Shown: in pieces, positions 22,257 to 35,060 of the stretch
How positions within the stretch are numbered: position 1 is the first letter of the stretch
How the letters are laid out: each line of letters begins with the position of its first letter
Assembly: GCA_030770545.1 (NCBI GenBank)
Contig: CM061106.1
Coordinates: 3,560,001-3,624,000 of the forward strand
DNA from: Macropodus opercularis
Lineage: Eukaryota; Chordata; Actinopteri; Anabantiformes; Osphronemidae
Length of the DNA: 64,000 nt
Direction of reading: 5' to 3'
Made by a program: the position numbers and the translations under genes
The notes under the pieces: model-generated
Told to the model about the DNA's origin: nothing
The model's database searches: none
What the model saw: only the letters and a program-made list of their open reading frames with translations

Positions 22257-24347
22257 CAGTCAGAGTCGCTGTCAGGCCGCCTCTGCCTCTTGGAGGACGG
22301 TCCCGCCTCGTCACCTCCTTCCCTGCTTCTCTTTGTGGGGGAACCTATGGCCCCTATGGTCGTCCTCCTCCTGGAAGCTTTCAATGGAGCCAAACGTGCT
22401 GGCTCCATCATCGTTATAGTCGATGGTAGAAAGCTCCTCAGGAGGAGGACTGTCCATCAGGGCAGCTGCAGGGTAGAGGTCCCTAAAAACAGAAAGAGAG
22501 GGGCCAACGTTAGCAACAAGGGGAAATGGGACGGAAGAAATGTTCTGGATTCCGAGCAGGGTCAGGAGGAACAAAGGGAGGAATAGGAACAAGACGAGGG
22601 ATAGGAGCAGGAGGAACAACACGAGAAATAGGAGCAGGAGGAACAACACGAGGGATAGGAGCAGGACGAACAACACGAGGGATAGGAGCAGGACGAACAA
22701 CACGAGGGATAGGAGAAAGAGGAACAAAGCGAGGGATAGGAGCAGGACGAACAACACGAGGAATAGGAGCAGGACGAACAACACGAGGGATAGGAGAAAG
22801 AGGAACAACACGAGGGATAGGAGCAGGACGAACAACACGAGGGATAGGAGAAAGAGGAACAACACGAGGGATAGGAGCAGGACGAACAACACGAGGGATA
22901 GGAGAAAGAGGAACAACACGAGGGATAGGAGCAGGAGGAACAACACGAGGGATAGGAGCAGGAGGAACAACACGAGGGATAGGAGAAAGAGGAACAACAC
23001 GAGGAATAGGAGCAGGAGGAACAACACGAGGAATAGGAGCAGGAGGAACAACACGAGGAATAGGAGCAGGACGAACAACACGAGGGATAGGAGAAAGAGG
23101 AACAACACGAGGGATAGGAGCAGGACGAACAACACGAGGGATAGGAGCAGGACAAACAACACGAGGGATAGGAGAAAGAGGAACAACACGAGGGATAGGA
23201 GCAGGACGAACAACAGGAGGAATAGGAGCAGGACGAACAACACGAGGAATAGGAGCAGGACGAACAAAGGGAGGGATGAAGGGGTGAGGGACAGGAGGAG
23301 GAAAGTGAAAGGGAGGAATGGGAGGAATGGGAGGAGCCTGCTCTCTCCTGTCCATTCCAATGTGTGGTGCACGGAAACCCTGAGGTGGAGGATGGAGATG
23401 GGCTGCTCCACCACCAGCCTGCAGCACGTCGTCCATCCACACGTCCCCCTCACGCTCATCAGGGGGCGGAGTCCACCAGCCACCTGGGGAGAAATGTGAC
23501 AGAGCAAACGTCATATTCTGCACAGACAAGAGGCAGGAAACCATGAAAAGCACATTTACATCCCTACCACCCACTAACTGTCAACACCGCAGGAACTGAA
23601 CCTCATGCATCAGCATGTAACACGTTCCCAGCACGTTGGCACTTCACAGTAAAGTTCTGTGTCCCAACATAACAAGCTAATGTCAGTCAGAGGAGCCAGA
23701 CTACAGAATTAGTATTTTCACGCCAACTAGATCCTAAACATTTCATGGTGAATCTAAACTAATTACACTAAATGATACTATACAACACTACATTACATTA
23801 CATCACCCTATACTACACTACATGTTACAGTGTCCATCACTGTGAACATGAATCCTTTGAAAGTAATAGAAAGACAAAGTAAAGTAAGTAGTGAATCAGT
23901 GTTTTATGGTTGTTCACCATAAATTATACTCAGCTACTACATTCAACATGAACTCACTGATTCATTCACTACTAATATCTGTCATAATACTGTGGATCAA
24001 GTAAAGTTTCATGATGCAGCAGCTGCTGTTTTGAATGGACACAGGGTGACGTCACATGATGCTGCGTTCACTGTACCACAACATTCATGCTTTCTCGTTT
24101 CCATAGTGACAACATAGTTTATGTCTGTATTCAAAAAAAAAGCCCCGTCAGCCATTTGGCTTTTTGACCAAATTGTAAATAATAAAATCTGAAAATTTAA
24201 CACGTGATAATAACATAGTAAGTAGTTAACACACAGTTCGTTATTTTTCTAGCAAAGAGAAGGAAGCTAGTGTCCAAACCTACCGGCACGACGTGGGGGC
24301 TGATGTCCGACTCCAGGCCGCTGCTGCTCCCAGGGGCGTCCGGCCAT
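22257..24347 (-). CDS. Proline-rich 27-nt-repeat protein (unrecognised gene)
   Basis: Exon 1 (24,284-24,347) starts MAGRPWEQQRPGVGHQPPRR and ends at GTAGGT. It joins in phase to exon 2 after CCCCAG at 23,483: GGWWTPPPDEREGDVWMDDV, then IPPIPPFHFPPPVPHPFIPP. About 26 copies of a 9-residue unit follow (PAPIPRVVR, LSPIPRVVP and variants). A third exon after TTTTTAG (from about 22,481) reads MDSPPPEELSTIDYNDDGAS and IESFQEEDDHRGH. With one further shift it could end PSSKRQRRPDSDSD at about 22,257. I could not find a GT donor in the right phase between exons 2 and 3, so the 3' model is uncertain. The product looks disordered, proline-rich then acidic. No family is recognised. Upstream of exon 1 are short repeats of AATTAGCAGTTAGC. 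Confidence 0.5.
22560..23275. repeat. 27-bp minisatellite coding for Pro-rich repeats
   Basis: Units such as ACGAGGGATAGGAGCAGGAC plus GAACAAC repeat every 27 bp, about 26 times. Three variants alternate at the same positions (AGCAGGACG, AGCAGGAGG, GAAAGAGGA). The period is a multiple of three, and no stop occurs in five of the six frames. Only the minus-strand proline frame connects in phase to the upstream exon. Confidence 0.9.
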
Positions 24348-24349
24348 CA

Positions 24350-27300
24350 GGTGCTGGAGGGACGAAGCTGAGCGCTTTGAAAAAAGCGGTTGGTTTAAAA
24401 AAAAACTCTGAAGAATAATCCGCAGGCGTAGATTAATCCACGGGTCGCTTCCAAAGATTTAGTTGGTCTCTATCCAAAAACTGGCAATTAGCTGTTAGCA
24501 GTTAGCAATTAGCAGTTAGCAATTAGCTGTCAGACTTTGCAACGGGTCAAAGGTCCAGATGCAAAGGTGCCGTTTCAGAGGCCTCAGCGGCTTTTATAGG
24601 TTATGTGACGTCACGTACGTCATGGAGGACTTCAATTCAAAACATGACCTGGACACATGGACACACGCAGCGTGAGAGCGTCAGTTAAATGGAGCCAGTG
24701 AAGGATCAGAGGAGTCATAGCACCGACGGTAAAGCGCCACTAGGGGGCGGAGTGGAGACAAAAGCTTCTGGATCACACAACGACGGACAACGAGTAGGAA
24801 ACATAGAAGCACTGACGTCATCCTTAGGCCGGAAACACCCTGACACACATCTGGTCTCATTACTCACCTTCTGGTTGAACTGCAGCTCAGAAAAACAGAC
24901 ACAACTCACTCAGACTTAAAGACGGAAACTTTATTAGTCAGTCAAGGATGGACAACAAACAAACTGAATAAACACATGATTATACTACACCAGGTTCAAC
25001 TTGTATGTACATATAGAAATAATTATTTATACATGTTTTCTTATTCTTATCTCCTCAGAATTAACTAAATATTTATCTGATCTATGAAATGTTTCTCCCA
25101 GTGTGATTATATCTCCTTGCATGTATAAGCACTCACCTCTTTCCCTCTATCAAATAAACTGACACTAGATTTTCATTACATCTGCTTCTTGTGGCATTTT
25201 TGATTGGTGGTGTGTCGTGTGGCTTTCTAATGTAAATCATGTGCTGAGGCTCCAACAGGTTGGGAAACACTGTGTTAGGCTGACATTCATTTCAACCAAT
25301 AGACACTTAACTCAGGAGCTGAACCAGAAAAGTTGGAGGTGGTGTCATCACTGAGGAGACTTGACTTCAGAGTCAGAGTGTTCACACAGCAGTGACCCGT
25401 GGTTTTGTGCTTTAAGCTGCAGATCAAACGTGGACAGTGAGCGTTTGACAGAATTTTACAGCTGACAGCCTCATACACTTTGACTTTCATGCTGCTCTCA
25501 AGCTCATTTCTCAACAACTCAGGCAACAGGACTCTGTTCAGAAACACCCTCCACTATACACACAGGCAGGTCAACAGTATGTCCAGCTACGCTGCCACAG
25601 CAACTCACTATTATGTACTGAACAGATTTAAAGCTTAACTCAGTCCAATATCTATAGAAGACACAACATGAATCTACTTCCTCTACACATCAACATGGAC
25701 ACATGACATCTATGTAAAACATTAGTCACTAATAATAAAACCAGTGGTGAACTATAGTTACAATAAACTGAAAGAACAACCAACCACCAGCTCTAACAAA
25801 ACTAACATGAAACTAATAAAAGCCACAAATAAAATAGCACAGATGCATTTTGTTAGTCCTGCTGTTTGCACCATGATCAGCAAAAACTGCTCCCATCTCA
25901 TCCAGCTCAGACCTGGTCTCCGTTCAGTCCAAGTCAGCAAGGAGGAGACACTGGTCACTACATTTCCACCACAAGCCTTTAAAGCAAAGCTTCACATAAG
26001 ACATGAACAACTAAATGGACGCCTCTCTGTCATGAAACCTCCACTGAGCAGGTTTCTCAGCATGAAGCAGACATTTTTCTACAAGCAGGATGGAGCAGCT
26101 TTAGCAGAAATGCAGCAACATGCTAGAGCCTCCGTGACACAAATGTTCTACATCACGTACTGAGTCATTTTAGAGAGTGGACCCTGTTGAGGACGCCTCC
26201 ACCAACACACTGACTAATTACATGGGTTTGTTTAGATTTAGAAAATCTGTTAAAACTAATTGTTCTCTACACATATGACTTCTCAAATATTCTCATGCAG
26301 GAAAAGACAATATTACAAAGAAATGTGTCTACTTGCTAGAAGCATTTTGTTGTACAGTGGAATACAAGCCAGGAAAACTTAAAGCTACATGTGAGCTTAG
26401 TGCCAAACAATCTAAAAGCACTGAGCAAGAATATTCACAGGAAAAAAAATATTCTCCACCTGAAGCCTCATGTGTGTGAGAAAACAAAGTGCAGGGTTGT
26501 CTTCCACACTCAGATCAAAGCAAATGTAAGTATAACGAATACAAACTAAACAGTACAAACCAACAACCTGGTGATGAGCTCACTACGCTGAGTAGCACCA
26601 CTAAGATAACAACAGGAAAACCTGTGTGAAGCAGTGAGTATGAGGATCTGAGCTGGTGATGAGCGTATGTTGGTGAGTGTTTCAGTCAGTGAGGGTGGAG
26701 TCATCCCACTCCAGCTGCTGCTGTCTGCTGGCCCCCTGCTGCTCTTCAGGCTCCCGCCCTCCTCGTCTTCATCGCTCTCTGACTCAGCGCTGGTGATGTC
26801 ATCTTCCTCCTCTTTGCTGCTGTGCTGGTCCTGGTACGTCTGTGTCAGAGAGGGAGAGAGAAGATGGGGTTGAGGAGAGTCACTGCTGAATTTATACAAA
26901 CCTGAAATGAAACTAAATGTGTAATGATGCCACACATGATCATTTCTGAAGCCACTGGATTAACATGGTGGTAAATCTGAGACCCACTGATGACTCATCA
27001 ACTTTCCTCCTCAGAGTTCAGGGTTCAGCTCAGTGATTTCTGGGACACCACCCTGAACATCATGTCACAGCCTGACAGTGAACTGCACACAACACACTCA
27101 GCCAACTGGTTATGATGAGAGCAGAAAGACTGGAAGAACTAAAGATGACTCTGAACTCAGCTTTTCAGGACACTCATGGAGCCCAGAGAGCTTTTATTTC
27201 CCTTCTCACCATTCATCACTTACTGTGGCTGAAAGAGAGCCCAAGCCCCACAGCATCACTGAAGTTGAACCTACTTCACATAAACCTATTATTCACTAAG

Positions 27301-27670
27301 CAGCGATGTGATGTGAAGCAACTGAATCGTGTGGTTTGTGTTACGACAGACTGCTGCACATGCAGCTGCTGCATCGTTGCAACTAGCTGTCAAACAACAA
27401 AACGTCCTGGAAAACTAATCAGGACTCTGTTAGAAAACCACCAACAGTGGAGCTGCACCAAACACGTTATTAGTTGGTTGCACATAAAATAGTCACATTC
27501 TTTTCCTTGCAAGTGCAAGAAACTCTGCAAAGCCTCTGTTCACATCCCCACAGACCTGCTAATCATCAAAACACTGAGAAAACTAGGCCACAGTCACAAC
27601 ATCTACTAAAACTATTAGCAGGCTGTCAAGGCTGGAGACCTGACAGAACTGTTGAGAAGGTGACTTGGAC
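24350..27670. other. Intergenic region
   Basis: Holds short TAGCTGTTAGCAGTTAGCAA repeats at 24,486-24,530, just upstream of the proline-rich gene. Otherwise it is AT-rich, with no recognised coding sequence or mobile element apart from the possible acidic exon at 26,655-26,839. Confidence 0.4.
26655..26839 (-). CDS. Possible exon of an acidic protein
   Basis: After a TCTGACACAG acceptor the minus strand reads TYQDQHSSKEEEDDITSAES, then ESDEDEEGGSLKSS, an acidic Ser/Glu stretch followed by WSGMTPPSLTE. The frame continues without a clear donor. No partner exons were identified and no family is recognised. It may belong to the same gene model as the acidic third exon of the proline-rich gene, or be chance. 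Confidence 0.2.
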
Positions 27671-27865
27671 TTAAAGAAACAGCAATAATAATAATCATTC
27701 ATTCACAGGTTTAATTGTTACATCTGCACCACATTGTAATGAGGCAAATATTTCTCACTGAATTCTTACCGATAGCAGGACCTGGTGCTCAACATCTGAC
27801 AAGTCACGTGAGAAGCACGACAGGTGTGTTTTCTGAGAAACAAGGCTTCGGCCGAGCCTTGTTTC

Positions 27866-29470
27866 TCATAATACAGCACATAAGCGTCTCTCTCTCTCAA
27901 GGAGCCCGGCTTCACGTAGACGTCGTAGTCGCTGTAACATAATCACAATCTCACAATTGGAATGACCTGAGAACAAACACAACATTTGTTTATGAATTCA
28001 TAAAACCTGAGTTGACCTCACAGTTGACTGTAACACAAACAAACACTTACCATAATCAGCTGTAGGCCCTAAATGGCTGATAGTGGTGACAAGCGAGTAA
28101 CAAGCTGTCTGGAAAATAGCACAGTTAACAAACAACCATTAGATTTACACATTCAATAGTCCAGCAAATGTATTTTACCACTTACTTTCTAAGTGTCTCA
28201 CTATAATCATTGTTATCACATCATTGTGTAATGAACCGGGCCTTTACTGAAGCTCTGCCCTACCTCCAGATGGCTGCTGGAAATCATCAGTTCACGTGAC
28301 GACTCCATGGGCGTCCTCACTTTCACCATCTTGTTGCCATTGAACTCGGTGCGTCTGAGTTCCAGGATCAAGACACTGTGGACCCAAAGAGATGGAGGAG
28401 AGGTGGTCAAATCACTCACTCAAAAAGGAAGTCAAGTGGAAGAAGCTGCTGCGATGAGGTCTCTAGACATTTGGGATGAGAAATAGGATGTCACTCACTT
28501 TGGCAGGGTCAACAACGACCACTGCTCCACTGACTCCTCATTTCCACAGCTGCACTTGTTTAAGCACTGGAAACATGGGAGAAGAAGCTTTTAGCTGAAA
28601 TCTTACAATTGATCAAATGCACAAACAGCTTTGGTTTCTATCTTTGCTGAGTGTTGGGGCTGAGGCGTACTGTCAGGTAGTCGTCCAGACACTGCTGGAC
28701 TGACCCTCCTGGACTCCACGTGGGGTCCAGGAAAAAGCTCCTGCAGTCGTGGTGAGTCGGTAGCTGCTGCCCACACCTGCACAATAACATGACAGCTCAA
28801 AGTTATAATATATCTTATTCATAGGTTCAACTAGTACATGTCCACATCACTATGAGACTATAAAGAGTTCATACCGACTGCAGGTCACGGTGCTCAAGAC
28901 CTCAACAGAGATGTGAGCAGCGACAGGACATGCGTACGAGAGCCCAAGAGCGTTGGCTGCTCTCTGCAGCTTAAGGGAAACCAACTGCAGCATGTCCAGC
29001 ACCGACATGACCAACAAAAAGCAGTCCTGCAAAGAAACTGCGTTTTAGACAGAGGAGTTTAACTACAAAAACATTCTGTACATCACTGTCTGCTCTGTAG
29101 CACAAACAAGACGTGCACCAACATTTGGTCCGTCCTTGGCAAAGGTCGGCTCGTACTGCGCAACCGTGTGCTTCAGGGCTTCCAGGACCTCTGTCTTCTC
29201 ATCGATGTCATTTGAGAAGCCAAGACGGACAAGTTCGCCAAACAACCTGGAAAGAGCAGGTGAAGAAATTAGGATGGCCCTCATGCTGACTGGTAATGTT
29301 AGTGGACAAACCAACGTCTGTGCTACGCTGCGGACCAGCTGCTGTACCTCATGGTGGAGCTGGTGCTGGCAACCTCAACCTGAACACTGAACTCCTCCAT
29401 GAAAGGCTTCAGCCACAGGAGGAACTGGACGGCAGCGTTCACGAAGCAGGTATCGCCGAGGTTGGGTAAC
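27866..29470 (-). CDS. USP-like deubiquitinase, right copy (in phase)
   Basis: Predicted ubiquitin C-terminal hydrolase of the USP family (peptidase C19). Exons, in order: 29,348-29,470; 29,123-29,246; 28,875-29,026; 28,671-28,776; 28,499-28,566; 28,264-28,375; 28,051-28,108; 27,866-27,966. Lengths of 123, 124, 152, 106, 68, 112, 58 and 101 keep phase throughout and give about 280 residues to a TGA. Cys box: NLGDTCFVNAAVQFLLWL. Zinc-ribbon-like cysteines: CSRC and CLNKCSCG. A GH stands at the His-box position (DYGHSNCEIV), but the usual following Tyr is Ser and the normal C-terminal Asp/Asn region is read in another frame. The start codon exon is not settled. It may be a shortened, possibly catalytically impaired enzyme, or a recent pseudogene. 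Which USP it derives from is not clear. Confidence 0.6.
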
Positions 29471-31176
29471 CTGAAACATGAAAAACATCACGTGTCCTTT
29501 TCCACAGATGAAGACTCACAATAAATTATAACCTCACGCACAGAACACGCGTGGAGTCATCAGGTGTATGTGACACTCGATGACGTACCCGCGACAAGCC
29601 GCTCATATGGGGAGAGAGGCCTGAAGGTGGAAGAGACAGAGACACACACGTTACTCTACTAATGCTACAGCAATGAAGTCATCAATAATAAACAACAACA
29701 ATATCATGTGGAACATTAAACATACGTGTGCTCTGAGGAGGCCGGTGCTGCAGCAGGAGACAACTGTGTGGTGTCTGTTCCAAACACAGAAACTCAGTTC
29801 AACACAACAAATACATATATAATACACATATTCCAGCTTTAGCCCCTGTAACTTTGAATCTATGTCCTTGTGGACTCACACCTGGAAAACGTCTCCTATA
29901 CTGTTTAATGGCAGAACTTAATCAATTGCATTTGGAAAAGTCCCTTTTTACTAATGATTTGCTATTTGAACTACGAGTCTGATAAGATGAAAAGTAAAGC
30001 GACAATAAACTCTCTCTGTCTTTGAAAATGTCTAGAGGGAGTGAAAACCTGCTTTTGTAACACGAGTTTTTTGATAAAATATTATATATATATATATCTA
30101 TGTATTATTACATTATTATATTAAAACCATTAGCATAGCACAGTACAACATGTTTGCTAACGCTAGTCCGGGCTGTACAAATAGCAGAAGCTAACTCGGT
30201 CCTTTGCTCTGTTCAGCCGTCAGTTACATAAAATACCGGATTTCACCGTCTTCTCGGTTCCGGAGCCCAGATGTAACTTTACAAACCGGCACCAAAACGT
30301 AACCGGTCCAGACTAAGATGGGGGCGATCTACGCTGGAGCCTTTCTGAGCTACGCTAATACACAAGCTAGCGCTAGCCACATTAGCCGCTAGCCGTTAGC
30401 TGCACTTTGACTCCAGTGTGACACGTGTGATGGTGCGTTCGAGGCCTCCTTACTTCCAGACAAACCGCTGTTGGAGCCGCGAAGATGCTGAAGTCCACCG
30501 TCTGCCTGTTGACAATGAGCAGACGCACGCGATGATTAAGCGTCAAACCATCTTAGACTGGACATTTGTTTTACATGATTTCATAACACAGAAATATAGA
30601 TTAACATTTGTAGTAACATATTAAAACGCAAACAAAAACTGACTGAAAACCTTTGATTTCACCTGGTTTCTTCTCTCAGGGCTTCCTCAATAATAAAGTT
30701 TAGCAGACAGCCCACTTTTATTTATCTAGTAACATATTAAAACGCAAACAAACAAACCTGTTCAAAATAGATCAAGATACATTTGATTAGACATATTAGT
30801 AAAAACATCAAGATTTCTCAATGCACAAAGTCAAACAAACAGTTCGGGTCAATAAATTCAGACACTTACCCTCCAGCGTCTGAGCAGACGCGCTATCTGT
30901 CCAAAAAAAACAAGGCATTACAGCCTTTGTTGGAAAGTAAAATCAAACAAAATAATATGTGTGATATCAAGTATGAAAGGTGTGTAGTTGTAGTTGTAGG
31001 TGTAGTTGTGGTGCAATGAAGCAAAGCTGGTCGTTAGTCTTTCTCTCTCTGAAAACCTTTGAGTTGCTGAGGGAACGCAAAAATCTCTGTCCTGATACAG
31101 GTTAAGATGCAATTTATTGAATCTCTTGCTGGTGGAGGTTTGTCAGTAGGAAACGACTTAGCACAAAGCTACTAAA
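29471..31176. other. Upstream region of right USP copy
   Basis: Mirror of 8,366-10,020. It has the same GCTAGC-rich stretch (about 30,160-30,410) and the same candidate small exons. At about 30,878 it has a 16-nt perfect palindrome, GCGTCTGAGCAGACGC, inside a 19-bp insertion absent from the left arm. Confidence 0.4.
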
Positions 31177-32116
31177 TAGTCATGGCCAAAAATATCAGCA
31201 CCCTTGCAATTCTGTCAGAACACGCAACACTTGTGTGAGCAATATATGCAACCAGTTTGTGTTGTGTCACCCTGAGCATGGAGAAAAGAAACAAGTGTAA
31301 AGAGCTGTCTGGGGAAAAACATGGACAATGTCAAGGCTACAAGTCCATCGGCAGAGATCTGAATGTTCCAACATCATCCAGAGGTTTTACAGCCCGTGGC
31401 TCTGTAGCGAACCTCCCTGGACGTCGAAGGGCAAAATGAACGAAAAATTACAATGAAGGATTGTTGGAATGGTGGGTAAAGAATCCCATTAACCTCCAAA
31501 CAAATCCAAGCTGATCTGCAGACACAGGGCACAACAGTGTCAGCTCAGCCCAGGAGGCACCACTGCTGACACAAAGGCAGAAAAAGCAAGACTGCAGTTT
31601 GACAAAACCACAGTCCTTCTGGGAGAACGTGCTGTGGACAGATGAGACAAAAGCAGAGCTTTCTGGTAAAGGACATCATGGCATGTTTACAGAAGAAGAA
31701 ATGAGGCCTTCAAAGAAAAGAACACAGTCCCTGCAGTCACACGTGGTGGAGGCTCAAAGATGTTCTGGGGTTGCTGTGCTGCTTCTGCCACTGGAGGCCT
31801 TGACTGTGTGAACGCTGTCATGAAATCTGACGATGAACAAAGAATTTTGGGGCCCAGCGTCGTGGCCAGTGTCAGAAAGCTGCGTCTCCACCAGAAGTCC
31901 TGGGTCGTCCAGCAGGACAATGACCCCAGACCCACTTCAACAAGCACCAGAAATGGCTCCAAACAAAGCGCTGGAGTTCTGAAACGGCAGCAATGAGTCC
32001 AGATCTGACTCCCACAGAACCTGTGGAGAGATCTCACAACAGCAGGTGGGAGGAGGCCTCCTTCAAATCTGAACCACCTGGAGCAGTTTGCAAAAGAAGA
32101 GTGTTACAGGAAGCCA
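31177..32116 (+). mobile_element. Tc1-like transposon, right copy, one end lost
   Basis: Starts TAGTCATGGCCAAAAATATC and carries the same broken transposase pieces as the left arm (WENVLWTDETKAEL at 31,599-31,811; VVQQDNDPRPTS at 31,760-31,996; MSPDLTPTEPVERS from 31,993). Homology stops at GAAGCCA (32,116). A run of C and about 200 bp of unrelated sequence follow, so the second inverted terminal repeat is missing. Confidence 0.85.
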
Positions 32117-32639
32117 GCTCCCCCCCCCCCCCTCCTCACCTTGAGGGTTCTGGAAGTAGTGATTTTGTCCTGACCGCCCACGCCCCACACTGTGAAGATG
32201 ATGGTCTTGTTTTCTACAGTTTCAACATTAAGCTGAACTTTAAATAATGTCAAGTCAGGCCCCTGCAAGGACGAGTAATTATGCTAAATAATAAAGTATC
32301 ATTATGGGTTGAACAACAGCCTTGTACTTCAACTACACTTAAATATTTGACGTGGCACTTTCACTTGAGTGCGTAGCTTGTGTTCAGCCTCTAGGCACAG
32401 TAGCAGACTAATCATATCTTGGTGGTAGGTTTTTCTGATATATTTAGCTACTTCATGCTTTTTACATGAATTAATATGCTCGTATATAATTTTAACCCCC
32501 CCCATCGTTGTTGGTACCAACCCTGGAGCTTTGCCTGCTCCACTGTTTCATTTCCTTTCTTCATTACTGAAGAATGTCTCCATCTAGAGGCTAAATCTAA
32601 ACAACTGGAACCTGAAGTTTAGTCCGTTTACAGGCGTTT

Positions 32640-32795
32640 CTACCTGTAAAACAACAGACTCTTTGTATATTTTTGCACATGTCATCTTTTTGCACCGTTG
32701 CACCACCTATCCTTTGTAATCCCTGGGAGCTGCTGTAATAATTACATTTCCCAAATGTGGGATCAATAAAGGATTATCTTATCTTATCTTACCTG
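32640..32795. repeat. SINE/LINE-tail-like fish repeat, right-arm copy
   Basis: Reverse-complement copy of the repeat at 3,940-4,110: GGGATCAATAAAGGATTATC followed by TTATCTTATCTTACC. Confidence 0.65.
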
Positions 32796-32933
32796 TGGGG
32801 CCATGAAACCAAACACAGCAACAGAAATTAAAAAGCAGACTCTTTGATAATGGGCTAGACATTATTTGTTGTTCCAGTGGCCATTGAAACGTTGGAAAAA
32901 AATATAGTCAAAGACAGAAAAGCATAAAAACAA

Positions 32934-33308
32934 GTGATTTCATGCTCGTTTCTGGGCCACGTGTTTCAACAGGCCGCTGTACAAGCGCTACCATCAAAGA
33001 GCAGCACATCCTCCCAGTCACAAATAAGCATTGACTTGTGCTTCTCAGATGGAGGAACCAGCCCAATAGGTTTACTCACAGCCAGTGATGCTGAACCTGC
33101 AGCTTGGGACACGGCTGCAGACGCCACACAGACCTTAGAAGGCCAATCAGCCTCACGTGTTAATCCTGGCACCATAGCAACATGTATGTTGACAGCAAAC
33201 ATTCTAAAAAACTTTAGACACAACAAACAGCCACAGATAGAGGTAGGATTATTTGAAGCTCTGCTAAAAATGTGCATTTACTTAGATTTTCTCTTCAGTT
33301 CAACCTAA
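32934..33308 (+). repeat. Repeated block with 124-residue frame, right-arm copy
   Basis: The only right-arm copy of the block that occurs twice in the left arm (3,421-3,795 and 6,044-6,418). The frame starts MISCSFLGHVFQQAAVQALP and is open to the same end. Its function is unknown. Confidence 0.5.
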
Positions 33309-33960
33309 TTGTGTTTAGGAAGATGTTAATTTACTTTAGCTGCTTAGTTCAGGTCAGTGAGTTTTATTAGATTGAATCTACTTCACTGAAACCAGCTTTG
33401 GATGCTTCAGTGTGTTTTACAGGGATCATTATGTTTATTACTGCTTGATTTGGTTAAATGTGAATTGTCAAATATCATAGGACACAGTAATAGAATCAAG
33501 CCTCTGAAAAATATTACTATGAAGCTTTTAGTGAAACATTTAATGAAGCTGCATTTACCTTCAACTCAAACATGTTTAATGGACACATCTGTAAATATTT
33601 CCATTCCAATGACGCTGCATCTGTAACAGGTGCTGATGGGACGATGCAGAGTGAGGAGACGTCCCTGCAGGGGTTTATTTGGGCCACGTGTCAATTTAAA
33701 GCAGCTTCTGCAGCTCTGACCATGTTCATTTCAGCCTGTGCAGACTCTGGCCATTCAGCCTCACGTGTTAATCCTGGCCCATAGCAACATGTATGTTGAC
33801 AGCAAACATTCTAAAAAACCTTAGACACAACAAACAGCCACAGATAGAGGTAGGATTTTTTCAAGCTCTGCTAAAAATGTGCATTTACTTAGATTTTCTG
33901 TTCAGTTCAACCTATTTGTGTTTAGGAAAATGTTAAGTTACTTTATCTATGTAGCTTTGT
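33309..33960. repeat. ~611-bp unit, right-arm copy
   Basis: Mirror of the left-arm unit, with the MLQCVLQGSLCLLLLDLVKC frame at 33,402-33,626. The right arm has one full unit; the left has two plus a partial one. Confidence 0.75.
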
Positions 33961-35060
33961 CAAGTCAGTGACTTGATTTGACTAAAGCTCGGACTCTGAG
34001 AGGAACCAGGTCATAGATGCTGGTTTTTCGGGTTTAAAGTTAACATTTAAAGTGACATTAACCTGCAATAAGTTGACATATTTGGTTCTGGACGGGTCAG
34101 AGGTTTTAAGGGAGGCCTGAGAGTTGACAGTTGTGTAAAGCTATCGTTGTCCACGGCCTCGGTTTCTCCGGCAGAATGAACACGTCCAGACAAAGTCACG
34201 CAGTCAAGTCCACAACACTGGCTGCAGACAGGAAGCGTTGCTATGGCGACGCTTTGTTAGGTTCAGGCCTCCCTCTGGTCTCCACAAGTATAATGAGCTT
34301 GAACAATGATCTGCTTGTGTGGGACTGTGTTGGTATATAAATAATGTTATGGTTCCTTATCATTATGCTATGTGATAAGTTCAAGTACACTCATATAAAG
34401 TAAAGCACATAAATGGCTGCAGCGTCACAACGCTGCTGTTCCTGTGACGTAGCCAGAACTGAATTAATTGGGTTTAGCAGTTACTGTAAGTTAATGGTAC
34501 GAACTGGAGTTTGAGCAGCGAACATGACGTCCACCTGCGCCAGAGGAAACCACAACAGCACAACGTTAGGCCGCAGGTGGGAGCAAGCCAGTTAAAAAGG
34601 GAAAAGCCAGGGTTTGATTCATTAAAATTCCCAGAGTCAACATCGCGTTACAGCACAACGACCCGTTCAAATACACGATCGTCGACATCTCTGACAGAAT
34701 AGCAGCATGTTGTACTAACACTGACTACAGAGCAGTGGAAGGCGCTTCTGTTCTCCAGCCTGACGTATTGAACACTAGGTCACAGGCCAAACAACGCGTG
34801 ACACTGAAGAGAAACGCTCTCACCGAGGTTTTCAACTTCTGTGCACATGTCAGCCGTCAGTCTGCGTCCACCTAGAAAAGCCTGCATCAGTGTGTTTCTG
34901 TTATTAAACACGGATCCAATGTGAAGCTCTGGTTGCTCATCCTGATTATTTGATTTGAAATTGAAAATGCAATGTTTTTATTTATGTGTCACTGATATTT
35001 TATTAAAAAAATAAACTTTAGTATTGTGTCATTACAGATTCGAGAGCGAAAAAACTTAAA

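Noticed and set aside
22526..23499. Plus-strand Arg/Thr/Asn-rich frames and minus-strand Leu- or Ser/Cys-rich frames across the 27-bp repeat
   Set aside because: They are alternative readings of the same repeat. Only the proline frame joins in phase to the upstream exon.
25744..26163. 139-residue plus-strand frame
   Set aside because: No recognisable motif, no splice context and ordinary AT-rich composition; likely chance.
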